A stretch of DNA of 49,148 nt from an uncultured Campylobacter sp. GTDB taxonomy: Bacteria; Campylobacterota; Campylobacteria; Campylobacterales; Campylobacteraceae. A program made the translations under genes and the position numbers. Below are positions 26,306-34,616 of this stretch, one piece after another. Each line of letters starts with the position of its first letter. Position 1 is the first letter of the stretch. Below the pieces are notes generated by a model that saw only the letters and a list, made by a program, of their open reading frames with translations, had not been told where the DNA came from and did not search any database. The stretch is taken from assembly GCF_938015785.1 (NCBI RefSeq), contig NZ_CALLWC010000071.1, positions 1 through 49,148 on the forward strand. Direction: 5' to 3'.

Positions 26306-27412
26306 TTACATCCTGATCTTGTAGGTTTTGTAGTTATCCTTCATTCTAAACGTCAGCAAATTTTGTAAAATTCCAAAGAGGATCATAAAGGTGATAAAGC
26401 TGCTGCCGCCGTAGCTGAAAAACGGCAGCGGCACGCCCACGACGGGCGCGAAACCCACTACCATCGAGATATTAACGCCCGTGTATATGAAAATGAGCGA
26501 GGCAAGCGCGCTCGTAAAGACCCGTATCAGATAATCGCTTTTGAAATCGTAGTTCAGGCTCAGCAGATGCAGTATCAGCAGCGCATACAGCGCGATCAGC
26601 GCGGCAGCCCCCACGAAGCCGAAGCGCTCGATCGTATAAGCGAAGATAAAATCGCTCGTCGCAATCGGTAGAAATTTAAAGTGCGTCTGCGTCGCTTCAT
26701 CCTTATCCTTGCCGTAGATGCCGCCGTTTCCAATAGCGATGATCGCCTGCTTGACCTGGTAATTGGGCTCCTCGCTGATGAAATCGGCGATGCGCTTTTT
26801 TTGATAATCGTGCATGTTTTCGTACAAAATCGGCGAGCTGGCCACAAAAACGATGATCAGCGTAAGCCAAATTTTTTTATCGACGCCGATAATAAAAAGG
26901 ATTGCAAATCCCGTCAAAAAAAGTATCGCGGCGGTGCCTAGATCGGGCTCTTTCGCGATCAGAACAAAAGGCAGAAGTATGTAAAAGCTAAGGCGCAAAA
27001 AATCCTTCAGCCCGTAGCCGTTTTTCGGCGGCGGATTTTTGTGTATCAGATACATCAGCATCAGGATAAACGCGGGCTTCATCACCTCGCTCGGTTGCAG
27101 CGTAAAATGCACGAAAGGAATCTCCAGCCAGCGCCTAGCTCCTAGCTTGCTAACGCCGAAAAAATCGACGCTGAGCAGCAATATGATATTTGTCCAATAA
27201 AATATCGGTATGAGATATAAAAATTTGCGTATCGGAAAGAGAAAAAATAGAGTAAAAACGGCAAATCCTACGCCGAAATAAACGACTTGTTTCGAGGACA
27301 GCACGTCGTTTGCCTCGCTTATTAAAACGTATGAAAAAACCACTATCGGCACGATTAAAAAAGGTTGAATGAAATCAAAATATGCTAAAATCTTTTTGTC
27401 AATTTTAAACAA
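26306..27412 (-). CDS. mrdB: Rod-shape SEDS peptidoglycan polymerase RodA
   Basis: 368 residues with about ten helices and SEDS family landmarks: GARRWLEIPFVHFTLQPSEVMKPAFI, KEPDLGTAAILF (with the catalytic-region aspartate), and VVGVPLPFFSYGGSSFI near the C-terminus. SEDS proteins polymerise glycan strands together with a class B PBP. I prefer RodA to FtsW because of its neighbourhood next to the rluD-type gene, as in C. jejuni. It is divergent from the downstream synthase gene, with a 53-base gap for both promoters. Confidence 0.92.
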   Translation of the reverse strand: MFKIDKKILAYFDFIQPFLIVPIVVFSYVLISEANDVLSSKQVVYFGVGFAVFTLFFLFPIRKFLYLIPIFYWTNIILLLSVDFFGVSKLGARRWLEIPFVHFTLQPSEVMKPAFILMLMYLIHKNPPPKNGYGLKDFLRLSFYILLPFVLIAKEPDLGTAAILFLTGFAILFIIGVDKKIWLTLIIVFVASSPILYENMHDYQKKRIADFISEEPNYQVKQAIIAIGNGGIYGKDKDEATQTHFKFLPIATSDFIFAYTIERFGFVGAAALIALYALLILHLLSLNYDFKSDYLIRVFTSALASLIFIYTGVNISMVVGFAPVVGVPLPFFSYGGSSFITFMILFGILQNLLTFRMKDNYKTYKIRM

Positions 27413-27465
27413 CGCTTAATCCTAATTAAAATTTTGACGTAAGAATAGCCAAAAAAGGTATAAAT

Positions 27466-29115
27466 TTGGATAATCTAATAGCACAATGCAGCGAAAGGCT
27501 CGACGTTTTTTTAAGCTCGCAGCTTGGAATTTCGCGCAATCAAATATCAAGCTTAATCAAATCCGCAGCGGTCAGAGTGAACGGAGCCGTGCAAACTAAG
27601 CCCGGCTACAAGCTATCCGCGGGCGAGCTAGTACGTATCGACTACCCCGCGCCCGCGCCGCAGCAAATGAGCGCGGAGAGGCTAAACTTCGATGTTGAAA
27701 TTTTATACGAGGATGATGATCTGCTCGTGGTGAATAAGCCTGCGGGCCTTACCGTTCACCCCGCCGCAAGCGTCAAAGAGCCCACGCTCGTGGACTGGCT
27801 CAAGTCCCGCGGCTATCTGCTTTCCACGCTCGGCGGCGAGCTTCGCGCGGGCATCGTGCACCGCCTGGATAAACTCACCAGCGGCGCCCTACTCGTCGCC
27901 AAAAACAACGCCGCGCACGCCGCGCTCTCGGCGCAACTAAGCGACAAGAGCATGGGGCGGATATACCTCGCGCTCATCGACCTGCCGCTGAAAGAGCCCT
28001 GCGTGATCGAGCGCCCGATCTCTCGCAACCCTGCAAACCGTCTAAAAATGGGGATCGTGCCCGGCGGACGCAGCGCAAAGAGCGCGTTTTATGAAATTTT
28101 AAGCGGAGCGGAACTAACGGAGCTTCAAAACTCCGCCGAGAAATGCGATAAAATTTTAAGTACGAGCGCGGACGATGGTACAGCTGCGGGTAAGAGCACA
28201 AGCACGGATAAAATTTCAGCCACCGATAAAATTTTAGCTGCGAACGCAAGCGCAAGTAGAATTTCGGCTAAGGACAAAATTTCTGGTGACGCTACGGATA
28301 AAATTTTAGATGTCGATAAAATTTTAGACGCAACCACAGATATGGGCAAAATCTCGGCTATGTATGCGGACGAGGATAAAATTTTAAACGCTAACAGGGA
28401 CGCAGATACGAGTAAAATTTTAGCGACCGACGTAAGCACGCGCGGGAATAAAATTTTAAATGTAGGCCTAACTGCGGGCGTAGATAAAATTTCGATTACC
28501 AACGTAAGCGCGAGCAAGAATGCGGGCATGGATGAAATTTTAAACGACTATGCAGGCGCGAATAACGCGGATGAAATTTCAAATAATTGCATGCGGAGTG
28601 CGGATAAAATTTCAATCCAAAGCGCAGATAAAATTCCAAGCAGCCGCGCGGATAGCGCAGATAAAATTTTAACCGCCAAAATGAGCGCGGATCAAACCCG
28701 CCCCGCCCGTCTCGCCGAGAATAAATTTTTAAATTTTAAAAATCCCGCTCAAAACCAAAACCTGCCGCCGATAAACCTAAAGAGCTTTAATCTTGTCGCG
28801 GCAAAGCTCTTCACGGGTCGCACGCATCAGATCCGCGTGCATTTAAGCTCGATAAATCGGCACATTTTGGGCGATCATTTATACGGATTTAAGAGCGAAA
28901 ACGCTAAAATTAGCAGGATTTTGCTCCATGCCTATTTGCTCTATTTCATCCATCCGCGAAGCGGCAAAGAGGTGAAAATATGCGCGGGCTTGCCGAGCGA
29001 ATTTCTAAATTTTACGACAAATCAAAAGGTAAAGGATGAAATTTATGAAAAAATTTTACCGACTAACGTTGAGTGCTACTTTAGCGATACTAGCGGGTGG
29101 CTGCGCTATGTCTAG
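27466..29115 (+). CDS. RluD-type pseudouridine synthase with a large DKIL-repeat insert
   Basis: 549 residues from a TTG with AAGG upstream. An S4 domain (about 9-57) precedes the synthase core. The catalytic aspartate is D135 in HRLDKLTSG, and GRTHQIRVHLSSINRHILGD at 451-470 is the C-terminal core motif. The enzyme would convert uridines in 23S rRNA to pseudouridine. Residues about 214-435 are an extra low-complexity block built from DKIL, DKIS and DEIL units. It splits the core between the strand carrying AKSAFYEIL and FNLVAAKLFTGR. The last 25-30 residues overlap the start of the next gene by about 70-80 bases and do not look conserved. Confidence 0.9.
   Translation: MDNLIAQCSERLDVFLSSQLGISRNQISSLIKSAAVRVNGAVQTKPGYKLSAGELVRIDYPAPAPQQMSAERLNFDVEILYEDDDLLVVNKPAGLTVHPAASVKEPTLVDWLKSRGYLLSTLGGELRAGIVHRLDKLTSGALLVAKNNAAHAALSAQLSDKSMGRIYLALIDLPLKEPCVIERPISRNPANRLKMGIVPGGRSAKSAFYEILSGAELTELQNSAEKCDKILSTSADDGTAAGKSTSTDKISATDKILAANASASRISAKDKISGDATDKILDVDKILDATTDMGKISAMYADEDKILNANRDADTSKILATDVSTRGNKILNVGLTAGVDKISITNVSASKNAGMDEILNDYAGANNADEISNNCMRSADKISIQSADKIPSSRADSADKILTAKMSADQTRPARLAENKFLNFKNPAQNQNLPPINLKSFNLVAAKLFTGRTHQIRVHLSSINRHILGDHLYGFKSENAKISRILLHAYLLYFIHPRSGKEVKICAGLPSEFLNFTTNQKVKDEIYEKILPTNVECYFSDTSGWLRYV
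28105..28770. repeat. RAATTY-dense low-complexity insertion inside the rluD-type gene
   Basis: By hand count about 19 RAATTY hexamers lie between 28094 and 28737, mostly inside the 12-mer GATAAAATTTTA or GATAAAATTTCN. The codon phase differs from folC: R is the second base of a codon, giving DKIL and DKIS. Units are spaced irregularly (about 15-50 bases) and are separated by GC-rich Ala/Ser/Asp codons. Confidence 0.85.
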
Positions 29116-29710
29116 CGCGCCTAGCGCAAGCGACGAAAGCCTGCCGCGCGTAGAGGGCATTAGGACGATCACGAGCGACAATGAGATTGGGCTTGAGTGG
29201 CCTAGATACGACAGCAATACCGCCGTACTGGGCTTTGTCGTTTACCGAGCGCCGGCAAGCGGCGGCGAAGCCAAAAAGATCGCCACCATCGCAGATCCAT
29301 ACTCCACTCACTACGTAGATACGAGGCTGCAGCCGGGCACTTCGTATAAATATACGGTGCGCACATACGGCGCCAAGGGCGTTTCGGCTCCTTCTCCGGT
29401 CGCTATCGCAAGCACGGCGAAGATGTTAGAGTCCGTGCCGTTTGCGCAGGCGATCTACGGGCTTCCGGGCCGCGTTAAGATCATCTGGCGCCCGCATCCG
29501 GATCTTCGAGTAAGCTCTTATCTAATCGAGCGCCGTCCTAAGGGAGGCGAGTCGTGGAGCACGATTAAAGAGGTTCGCGGCAGACTTAGTGCTGAATATA
29601 TCGATAATATCGATTACGGCGAAGGATATGAATACCGCATCACCGTCAAAACCGAAAACGGAGAGCTGTCCAAGCCTAGTGCAGTCATTGCCGCAGCGCA
29701 GGCAGAATAA
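29045..29710 (+). CDS. Fibronectin type III domain lipoprotein
   Basis: 221 residues from ATG 29045, chosen because AGGA lies eight bases upstream; an ATG at 29036 would add three residues. The signal peptide MKKFYRLTLSATLAILAGGC ends in a lipobox, with the lipidated cysteine at residue 20. Two FN3-like repeats follow (about 34-115 and 125-215), with the typical GLEWPRYDSNTAVLGFVVYRAP and ending strands YKYTVRTYGAKGVSAPS. It should be anchored to a cell envelope membrane. A similar lipoprotein lies next to trmB in C. jejuni; its role is not established by sequence. Confidence 0.88.
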   Translation: MKKFYRLTLSATLAILAGGCAMSSAPSASDESLPRVEGIRTITSDNEIGLEWPRYDSNTAVLGFVVYRAPASGGEAKKIATIADPYSTHYVDTRLQPGTSYKYTVRTYGAKGVSAPSPVAIASTAKMLESVPFAQAIYGLPGRVKIIWRPHPDLRVSSYLIERRPKGGESWSTIKEVRGRLSAEYIDNIDYGEGYEYRITVKTENGELSKPSAVIAAAQAE

Positions 29711-29713
29711 AGC

Positions 29714-31756
29714 TTGCCGAATTTCATAACCCAAAGCGTGAGCCTGCCGCCGCTGCCGGCTAGATTCGGCGAAGTCGAATTTTTAGAGACGGCGCGCGGC
29801 AGAAATTTAATGCTCGTGCGAACCAAAAGCTTTGATAGCGAGTTTTTTATCATCGTAAAGCCCAGCGGCGACAAGGTGATAGTAAAGGGCGAAAAGATTA
29901 CCAAACCCGCTAAGATCGGTCATCTGCAACGAGCACTCGAAATTTTTAAAGAGCGCTTCTGCGGGCAGATCATCTCGCAGGCATTTGCTTACAAAGACAG
30001 CTCGCTTACCGAAAAAACGCCGCTGATTTTGGGCGAGAATAAAATTTTATCCCTCGTAAAAAGCTCTAAATTTAATAAAATTTTCATCGAGATCGGCTTC
30101 GGCTCGGGCAGACACCTGCTTCATCAAGCGCGCTCAAATCAAGACGCGCTGCTAATCGGCATTGAAATTTATAAGCCCGCGATCGAACAGGTCGCAAAGC
30201 TAGCGATCCGCGAGGGGCTGCAAAACATTGCCCTGATTGCCACCGACGCACGGGTTTTGCTGAGCCTGCTTCCTGCGGGCTGCCTGCAGCGCGTATTTTT
30301 GCACTTCCCCGTGCCGTGGGACGACGCGCCGCACCGCCGCGTCATAAGCGACGAGTTCGCCTCGCAGATCGCACGCACGCTCGGGCGCGGCGGCCGCTTC
30401 GAGCTTCGCACCGACAGCGAGGAGTACTTCCTCTACGCGATGCAAAAGCTCTCGCCCTACGTGCAGCGCAAAGCGGGCGAAATTTCACACTTCAAAAACC
30501 GCGACGCCGCCGTAGCGAGCAAATACGAGGATAGATGGCGCAAAATGGATAAGGATATCTACGATCTGATCTATGAGAACAAAACCGCGGGCCAGGCCGA
30601 GCCGCAGCGGTTTGAGATGGAATTTTTAAAATTTGACGCGGCGGCAATCGCGCGAAATTTTAAAAATTCCACCTTCAAAGGCGAGGATTTTTTCGTGCAT
30701 TTTGAGGAAATTTTTTACTTCGACGCGCAAAAAAGCTTGGAGGCAGGCGGAACTTGCGCGGCGGACGGCGTGAATTTAAGCAGCGCGGACGAAGCGATGA
30801 ACGACGAGGCTATAAATTTAGACGCGACGCGCGGCGGAAATTTAACCGAGCGCGCGAGCATGGATGAAATTTCGTTAGGCGGCAGCAAAATTTTAGCTAC
30901 GACAGCGGGCGATAAAATTTTAGCTTGCGCGAACGCTGCGCAAATTCTAAAAAAAGCAAGCGTCGCGCCAAATACAAACCGCGCGGATAAAACGGGCGCA
31001 AAAGACGGCGTAAATTTAAACGATGATCGCTTGAGCGCAAAGGGCGTAAATTTAGCGAGTGACGCTCCCGTCACAGCAAGCGCTAAATTTAGTCGCCCCG
31101 CCCCGAGCGAAAAGCGCGCTTTAGCCTGCGAGCAGATCGCAACAAGCAGCGCGCCAAATGCTAGCGACACGGAGGGTGCGCTTGCAGCTATCGATACGAC
31201 AGGCGCAAGCACTACACCCGCAGCGATCGGCACAATAGATGCAAGCAATATGCCGAATTTGGACGGCTCATTCGCGGCGACCCGTGCAGCAAAAGCAAGC
31301 TCCGCATCAAATGTAATCCGCGCAAACGAAGCAAACGTTACGAAAATTCCAAAAAAAGCAAGCGTCTTACTTTGCAAAAATGAGCCGCAAGCCGAACTGA
31401 AAAACGAGCTAAACCACGCTGCTGAACCGCAAGCAGAATTACAAAATAAGTCAAATTCTATCAAGTCGCAAGTCGGTCGCCAAAGCGAGCCAAACCATGA
31501 CGAGTTGCAAGCCGAACACCAAGGCAAATTAAATCGTGCCGAGCCGCAAGACGAACGGCAAAACAAGCCGTGCACCGCCGAGCCGCAGGACGTGCTAATC
31601 CTGCTTTCACTCGGGGCATTCGACTTTCCGCAGCAGTGTTTCATCCGCGCAAACGCAAGCGGTACGCGCTACTTCATCCGCCGCCCGCTTCCTACGCGCG
31701 AAAACCACGCGGCACATCAAAAAATTTCGGAGATATTTTCACAATGGCAGAGATAA
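29714..31756 (+). CDS. trmB: tRNA (guanine-N7-)-methyltransferase TrmB with a ~280-residue insert
   Basis: 680 residues from a TTG; Campylobacter homologues are close to 390. The SAM-binding motif IEIGFGSGRHLL is at 126-137. The tRNA and catalytic segment FLHFPVPWDDAPHRR at 195-209 is intact. An epsilonproteobacterial C-terminal extension resumes at VLILLSLGAFDFPQQCF and ends near YFIRRPLPTRENHAAH. Between the halves, residues about 341-622 are low complexity and contain both RAATTY-rich DNA and a 39-bp tandem array. The enzyme makes m7G46 in tRNA. The insert lies outside the catalytic domain, so activity is probably kept. Confidence 0.9.
   Translation: MPNFITQSVSLPPLPARFGEVEFLETARGRNLMLVRTKSFDSEFFIIVKPSGDKVIVKGEKITKPAKIGHLQRALEIFKERFCGQIISQAFAYKDSSLTEKTPLILGENKILSLVKSSKFNKIFIEIGFGSGRHLLHQARSNQDALLIGIEIYKPAIEQVAKLAIREGLQNIALIATDARVLLSLLPAGCLQRVFLHFPVPWDDAPHRRVISDEFASQIARTLGRGGRFELRTDSEEYFLYAMQKLSPYVQRKAGEISHFKNRDAAVASKYEDRWRKMDKDIYDLIYENKTAGQAEPQRFEMEFLKFDAAAIARNFKNSTFKGEDFFVHFEEIFYFDAQKSLEAGGTCAADGVNLSSADEAMNDEAINLDATRGGNLTERASMDEISLGGSKILATTAGDKILACANAAQILKKASVAPNTNRADKTGAKDGVNLNDDRLSAKGVNLASDAPVTASAKFSRPAPSEKRALACEQIATSSAPNASDTEGALAAIDTTGASTTPAAIGTIDASNMPNLDGSFAATRAAKASSASNVIRANEANVTKIPKKASVLLCKNEPQAELKNELNHAAEPQAELQNKSNSIKSQVGRQSEPNHDELQAEHQGKLNRAEPQDERQNKPCTAEPQDVLILLSLGAFDFPQQCFIRANASGTRYFIRRPLPTRENHAAHQKISEIFSQWQR
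30734..31579. repeat. RAATTY-rich low-complexity insertion inside trmB
   Basis: By hand count about 18 RAATTY hexamers lie between 30610 and 31470. Two codon phases are used: GTAAATTTA (R third base) and GATAAAATTTTA (R second base). The density falls in the second half, where a 39-bp tandem repeat takes over. Confidence 0.8.
31382..31591. repeat. Degenerate 39-bp tandem repeat in trmB (about 5 copies)
   Basis: Units begin at 31382, 31424, 31463, 31502 and 31541, and a partial sixth at 31580. The period is 39 bases with one 3-base slip after the first unit. Each starts with a GAGCCGCAAG-like word and encodes a 13-residue unit of the EPQAELKNELNHA type. The period is a multiple of three, so copy number can change without breaking trmB. 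Confidence 0.9.
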
Positions 31757-32433
31757 CGGACGATTACAACATCATCACCGCAGCGGGCCTCACGCTAGGC
31801 TACGAAAAGGCGGGCGCGGTCATCCAAGACGCGAGTTTCGGCATCGGCGCGAAGGACTTCGTCATCATCACGGGCAAGAGCGGCAGCGGCAAATCCACGC
31901 TGCTTAAGTCCTTCTACGGCGGCATCGACATCATCGGCGGCGAGTTGAACGTCTGCTTGTGCGATTTAAAGGGCATCACAAACTCCGATCTGCGCACCCT
32001 GCGCCAGCGCATCGGCATTATCTTTCAAAACTACCGCCTGATCAACGAATGGACGATCGAGCGCAACATAATGCTTCCGTTAATGATAATGGGCTACAAT
32101 CAGCAGGTCTGCCAAGACCAAGCTAAAAAGCTACTGCGCCACGTCGAGCTCGGGCACAAAATGGGCAAGTATCCGCTCGAGCTTAGCGGCGGCGAGCAGC
32201 AGCGCGTGGCTTTGGCGCGTGCGATGGCGCATAATCCGCGGCTACTGCTGTGCGACGAGCCTACGGGAAATTTGGACGACTACTCCAGCGCCATTATTTG
32301 GAATTTGCTACGTTCGGCGTGCGAGTCGTGGAACGCCTGCGTCGTTATCGTGACGCACAAAATGCCCGCCACGCTGCGTTTTAGGCACCGACATTTTGAG
32401 ATTAAGGACGCTAAAGTAAATGAAATCGATTAA
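31744..32433 (+). CDS. ftsE: Cell division ATPase FtsE
   Basis: 229 residues from ATG 31744, which overlaps the trmB stop by 13 bases; a longer in-frame extension to 31570 runs inside trmB and looks spurious. Walker A GKSGSGKST, the ABC signature LSGGEQQRVALARA and Walker B LLLCDEPTGNLD are intact. FtsE with FtsX forms a membrane ABC complex that does not transport but drives conformational control of septal amidase activators. FtsX and the EnvC-like protein follow at once. Confidence 0.95.
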   Translation: MAEITDDYNIITAAGLTLGYEKAGAVIQDASFGIGAKDFVIITGKSGSGKSTLLKSFYGGIDIIGGELNVCLCDLKGITNSDLRTLRQRIGIIFQNYRLINEWTIERNIMLPLMIMGYNQQVCQDQAKKLLRHVELGHKMGKYPLELSGGEQQRVALARAMAHNPRLLLCDEPTGNLDDYSSAIIWNLLRSACESWNACVVIVTHKMPATLRFRHRHFEIKDAKVNEID

Positions 32434-33235
32434 AACCCATTTCGGCGTGATCTTTTCGCTCGTCGCGCTGCTTTTTTCAGTGCAGTTTGGAATTTTTATG
32501 AGTAACCTAACCAAAAGCTACGAGCGCTCGATCCAAAACGAATACAACATCGTGCTAGTCTCCAAAACTCCGCTCAGTCTGCAAGACGCGCAAAAAGCGG
32601 TGCCTAAAATCAGCTCGATTAGCGAAATTTCCACAGCGGGCATCACCGAGCGTCTGAAGGGTAAAATTTCACAAAATGCCTTTGCCGAGCTTAGTAAAAA
32701 TTTGCCTAAATTTTATAGCGTCAAGCTCGAAAGCTTCCCCGACGCAGCGCAGCTTGCCAAGATCGAGCAGGATCTAAAATCCATAGGCTCGCTCACGCGG
32801 GTTGAAATTTTTAAAAAGACCCACGATGAAATTTTTAAAATTTTACTGCTTATCAAAAGCCTCGTTTACGGCTTTGCGTTTCTCATCGTGCTTTTAGGCG
32901 TGATGCTAATCCACCGCCAGATGCGTATTTGGGTTTACGAGCACAAAGAGCGCATCGAGATCATGGAGCTTTTCGGCGCGTCGTTTCTGATAAAAAGCGG
33001 CAAGCTCTACCGAATGGCGATAATAGACTCCTTCATCGCCACGCTGATCGTGACCTGCTTTTATATAGCGCTTCCTTCTTGGGAGGTGTTTTCGACCACG
33101 CTTAAGGGTATCGGCGATCTACGCACCGCCATAGTGCTGCCTTACGACGCGTTGATCCTTTTAGGCGTGGCTTTAGCGCTATCTATAATCGCGGTAAGTT
33201 TTGTGATGCTGCAAATCGGAAATAAACGAGCATGA
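32420..33235 (+). CDS. ftsX: Cell division protein FtsX
   Basis: 271 residues. One N-terminal helix (about 9-29) is followed by a periplasmic loop to about residue 140, then three helices (about 146-168, 195-217 and 240-264), the FtsX layout. The periplasmic loop is where FtsX contacts its hydrolase activator in other bacteria. It overlaps ftsE by 14 bases and the downstream gene by four, so the three are coupled. Confidence 0.92.
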   Translation: MKSIKTHFGVIFSLVALLFSVQFGIFMSNLTKSYERSIQNEYNIVLVSKTPLSLQDAQKAVPKISSISEISTAGITERLKGKISQNAFAELSKNLPKFYSVKLESFPDAAQLAKIEQDLKSIGSLTRVEIFKKTHDEIFKILLLIKSLVYGFAFLIVLLGVMLIHRQMRIWVYEHKERIEIMELFGASFLIKSGKLYRMAIIDSFIATLIVTCFYIALPSWEVFSTTLKGIGDLRTAIVLPYDALILLGVALALSIIAVSFVMLQIGNKRA

Positions 33236-34614
33236 AAAGGGCTTTTTTAGCGCCGCTTCTTGCGCTGGGGCTTGCCGCGGCTCTTACTTATGCCGCGCCC
33301 ACAAAGGGTCAAAGCACGAAAGATAAGATCGCCAAAGCGGGTCAAGAGCTCAAAAGCTCGCAAAAGGAGGGGATGCAACTCTCGCAAAAGATCGATGAGA
33401 TTGCAGGCCAAATCGTAAAGGAGCAGGAGGGCTTTAAAAAGCGCGAGGGCGAGATCAAACAGCTAAGCGATGCGATCGAGGGCTTAAAAGATCAATACGC
33501 CGCCGAAGCGCAGGAGCTTGAAAAGCTTAATAGCCAAAACGTCACGCTTCTTAGCGTGCAAAACGATCTAGAAAGCAAGATCGCAAGCGTGATCTCGCAA
33601 GAGCTATCATTTGATCTCATCACCGACGTAAATTCCACCACCACGCCCGATTCTATCATGGCTAGCGAAATTTTAGAAGGGCTTGGCGTCGTTATGAACG
33701 ACGAGCTGAAGGGGCTGATCAAAGACTACGAAAATAATCAAAATTTTATCAACGAGCAGAACAAAAAGATCAAATCGATCCAGGCGAGCATGGCGGGCTA
33801 CGACAAGAAAAAAACCGAGCTTAACGCTAAACAAACTACCCAAAAAGAAAAGCTCGCGCAGATGAAAAAGGACAAAGAGGACTACATCGCGAAGCTGGAG
33901 AAGATAAACGACGAACAAGACGCCATATCTAAGACCTTGCAGGAGCTTAAGATCATCGACGATGCGGAGGAAAAAGCCAAAGCGCAGAAGGAGGAAGCGA
34001 CGCGCCAAGCAAAGCTTGAAGCGCAGAAGCAAAAGGAGCGCCAGGCGCGCGAAAAAGAGTACGCCAAAGCAAAAGCGGCAGCAAAAAAGGCGGGCAAGCC
34101 TGAGCCTGCGCCTCCTAGCGAGCCCGAGCCAGAAGTGAGCGAGCCAGCGGATGAGCGCGTAAGTAAGATCAACCAAAAAGTCAAGCAGTACGGCTCTAGC
34201 TATCAGTCCTCGCGCGTCAAAAAATACAGCGGAGCCAAGACCGCAGCGCCTTTAAACGGCGCGTATTTGAAGCGAAAATTCGGCAACTACAACGATCCTG
34301 TGTATAACATCAAACTTTTCAACGAAAATATCGTGCTAGGCTCAAACAGCGGCGACACGCAGGTTAAGGCGGTGCTGCCGGGTAAAGTGGTCTTTGCTAA
34401 AGAAACCGCCGTGCTCGATAAGGTCGTGATCCTAGAGCACAGCGGCGGCATCCACACGATCTACGCGCATCTAAATCAGATCCCGCCTACCGTGCGCGTC
34501 GGCTCCAACGTCAAAAAGGGCTACATCATCGGGCGTATCGGCTCAGATCTGACCTTTGAAGTGACGCAGCAAAACTACCACATCAACCCGCTTGATCTCA
34601 TCAGCTTGAGGTAA
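33232..34614 (+). CDS. EnvC-like murein hydrolase activator (coiled coil + degenerate LytM domain)
   Basis: 460 residues. A signal peptide (1-21, ending TYAAP) is followed by a long coiled coil (about 25-275) and a C-terminal LytM/M23 domain (about 335-460). The zinc site is broken. The first HxGxD motif is replaced by the FNENIVLGS region, and the final HLH is replaced by SDLTFEV; only the AHL histidine remains. This is the pattern of EnvC, which activates amidases instead of cutting peptidoglycan. With FtsEX directly upstream and AmiA in the same window, I infer an FtsEX-EnvC-AmiA septum-splitting pathway. Confidence 0.88.
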   Translation: MKRAFLAPLLALGLAAALTYAAPTKGQSTKDKIAKAGQELKSSQKEGMQLSQKIDEIAGQIVKEQEGFKKREGEIKQLSDAIEGLKDQYAAEAQELEKLNSQNVTLLSVQNDLESKIASVISQELSFDLITDVNSTTTPDSIMASEILEGLGVVMNDELKGLIKDYENNQNFINEQNKKIKSIQASMAGYDKKKTELNAKQTTQKEKLAQMKKDKEDYIAKLEKINDEQDAISKTLQELKIIDDAEEKAKAQKEEATRQAKLEAQKQKERQAREKEYAKAKAAAKKAGKPEPAPPSEPEPEVSEPADERVSKINQKVKQYGSSYQSSRVKKYSGAKTAAPLNGAYLKRKFGNYNDPVYNIKLFNENIVLGSNSGDTQVKAVLPGKVVFAKETAVLDKVVILEHSGGIHTIYAHLNQIPPTVRVGSNVKKGYIIGRIGSDLTFEVTQQNYHINPLDLISLR

Positions 34615-34616
34615 GC

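Noticed and set aside
30715..31644. Minus-strand frame of 309 codons opposite trmB
   Set aside because: It lies opposite the low-complexity insert and part of the conserved C-terminus. Its composition (Ser, Phe, Ala) mirrors the plus-strand repeats, and there is no domain.
31570..31743. N-terminal extension of FtsE
   Set aside because: The frame is open but runs inside the conserved C-terminal part of trmB in another frame. ABC-type homology begins only after ATG 31744.
33673..34176. Minus-strand frame of 167 codons in the EnvC-like gene
   Set aside because: It is the complement of a lysine/glutamate-rich coiled coil, which produces leucine/phenylalanine-rich shadow frames. It has no start context.
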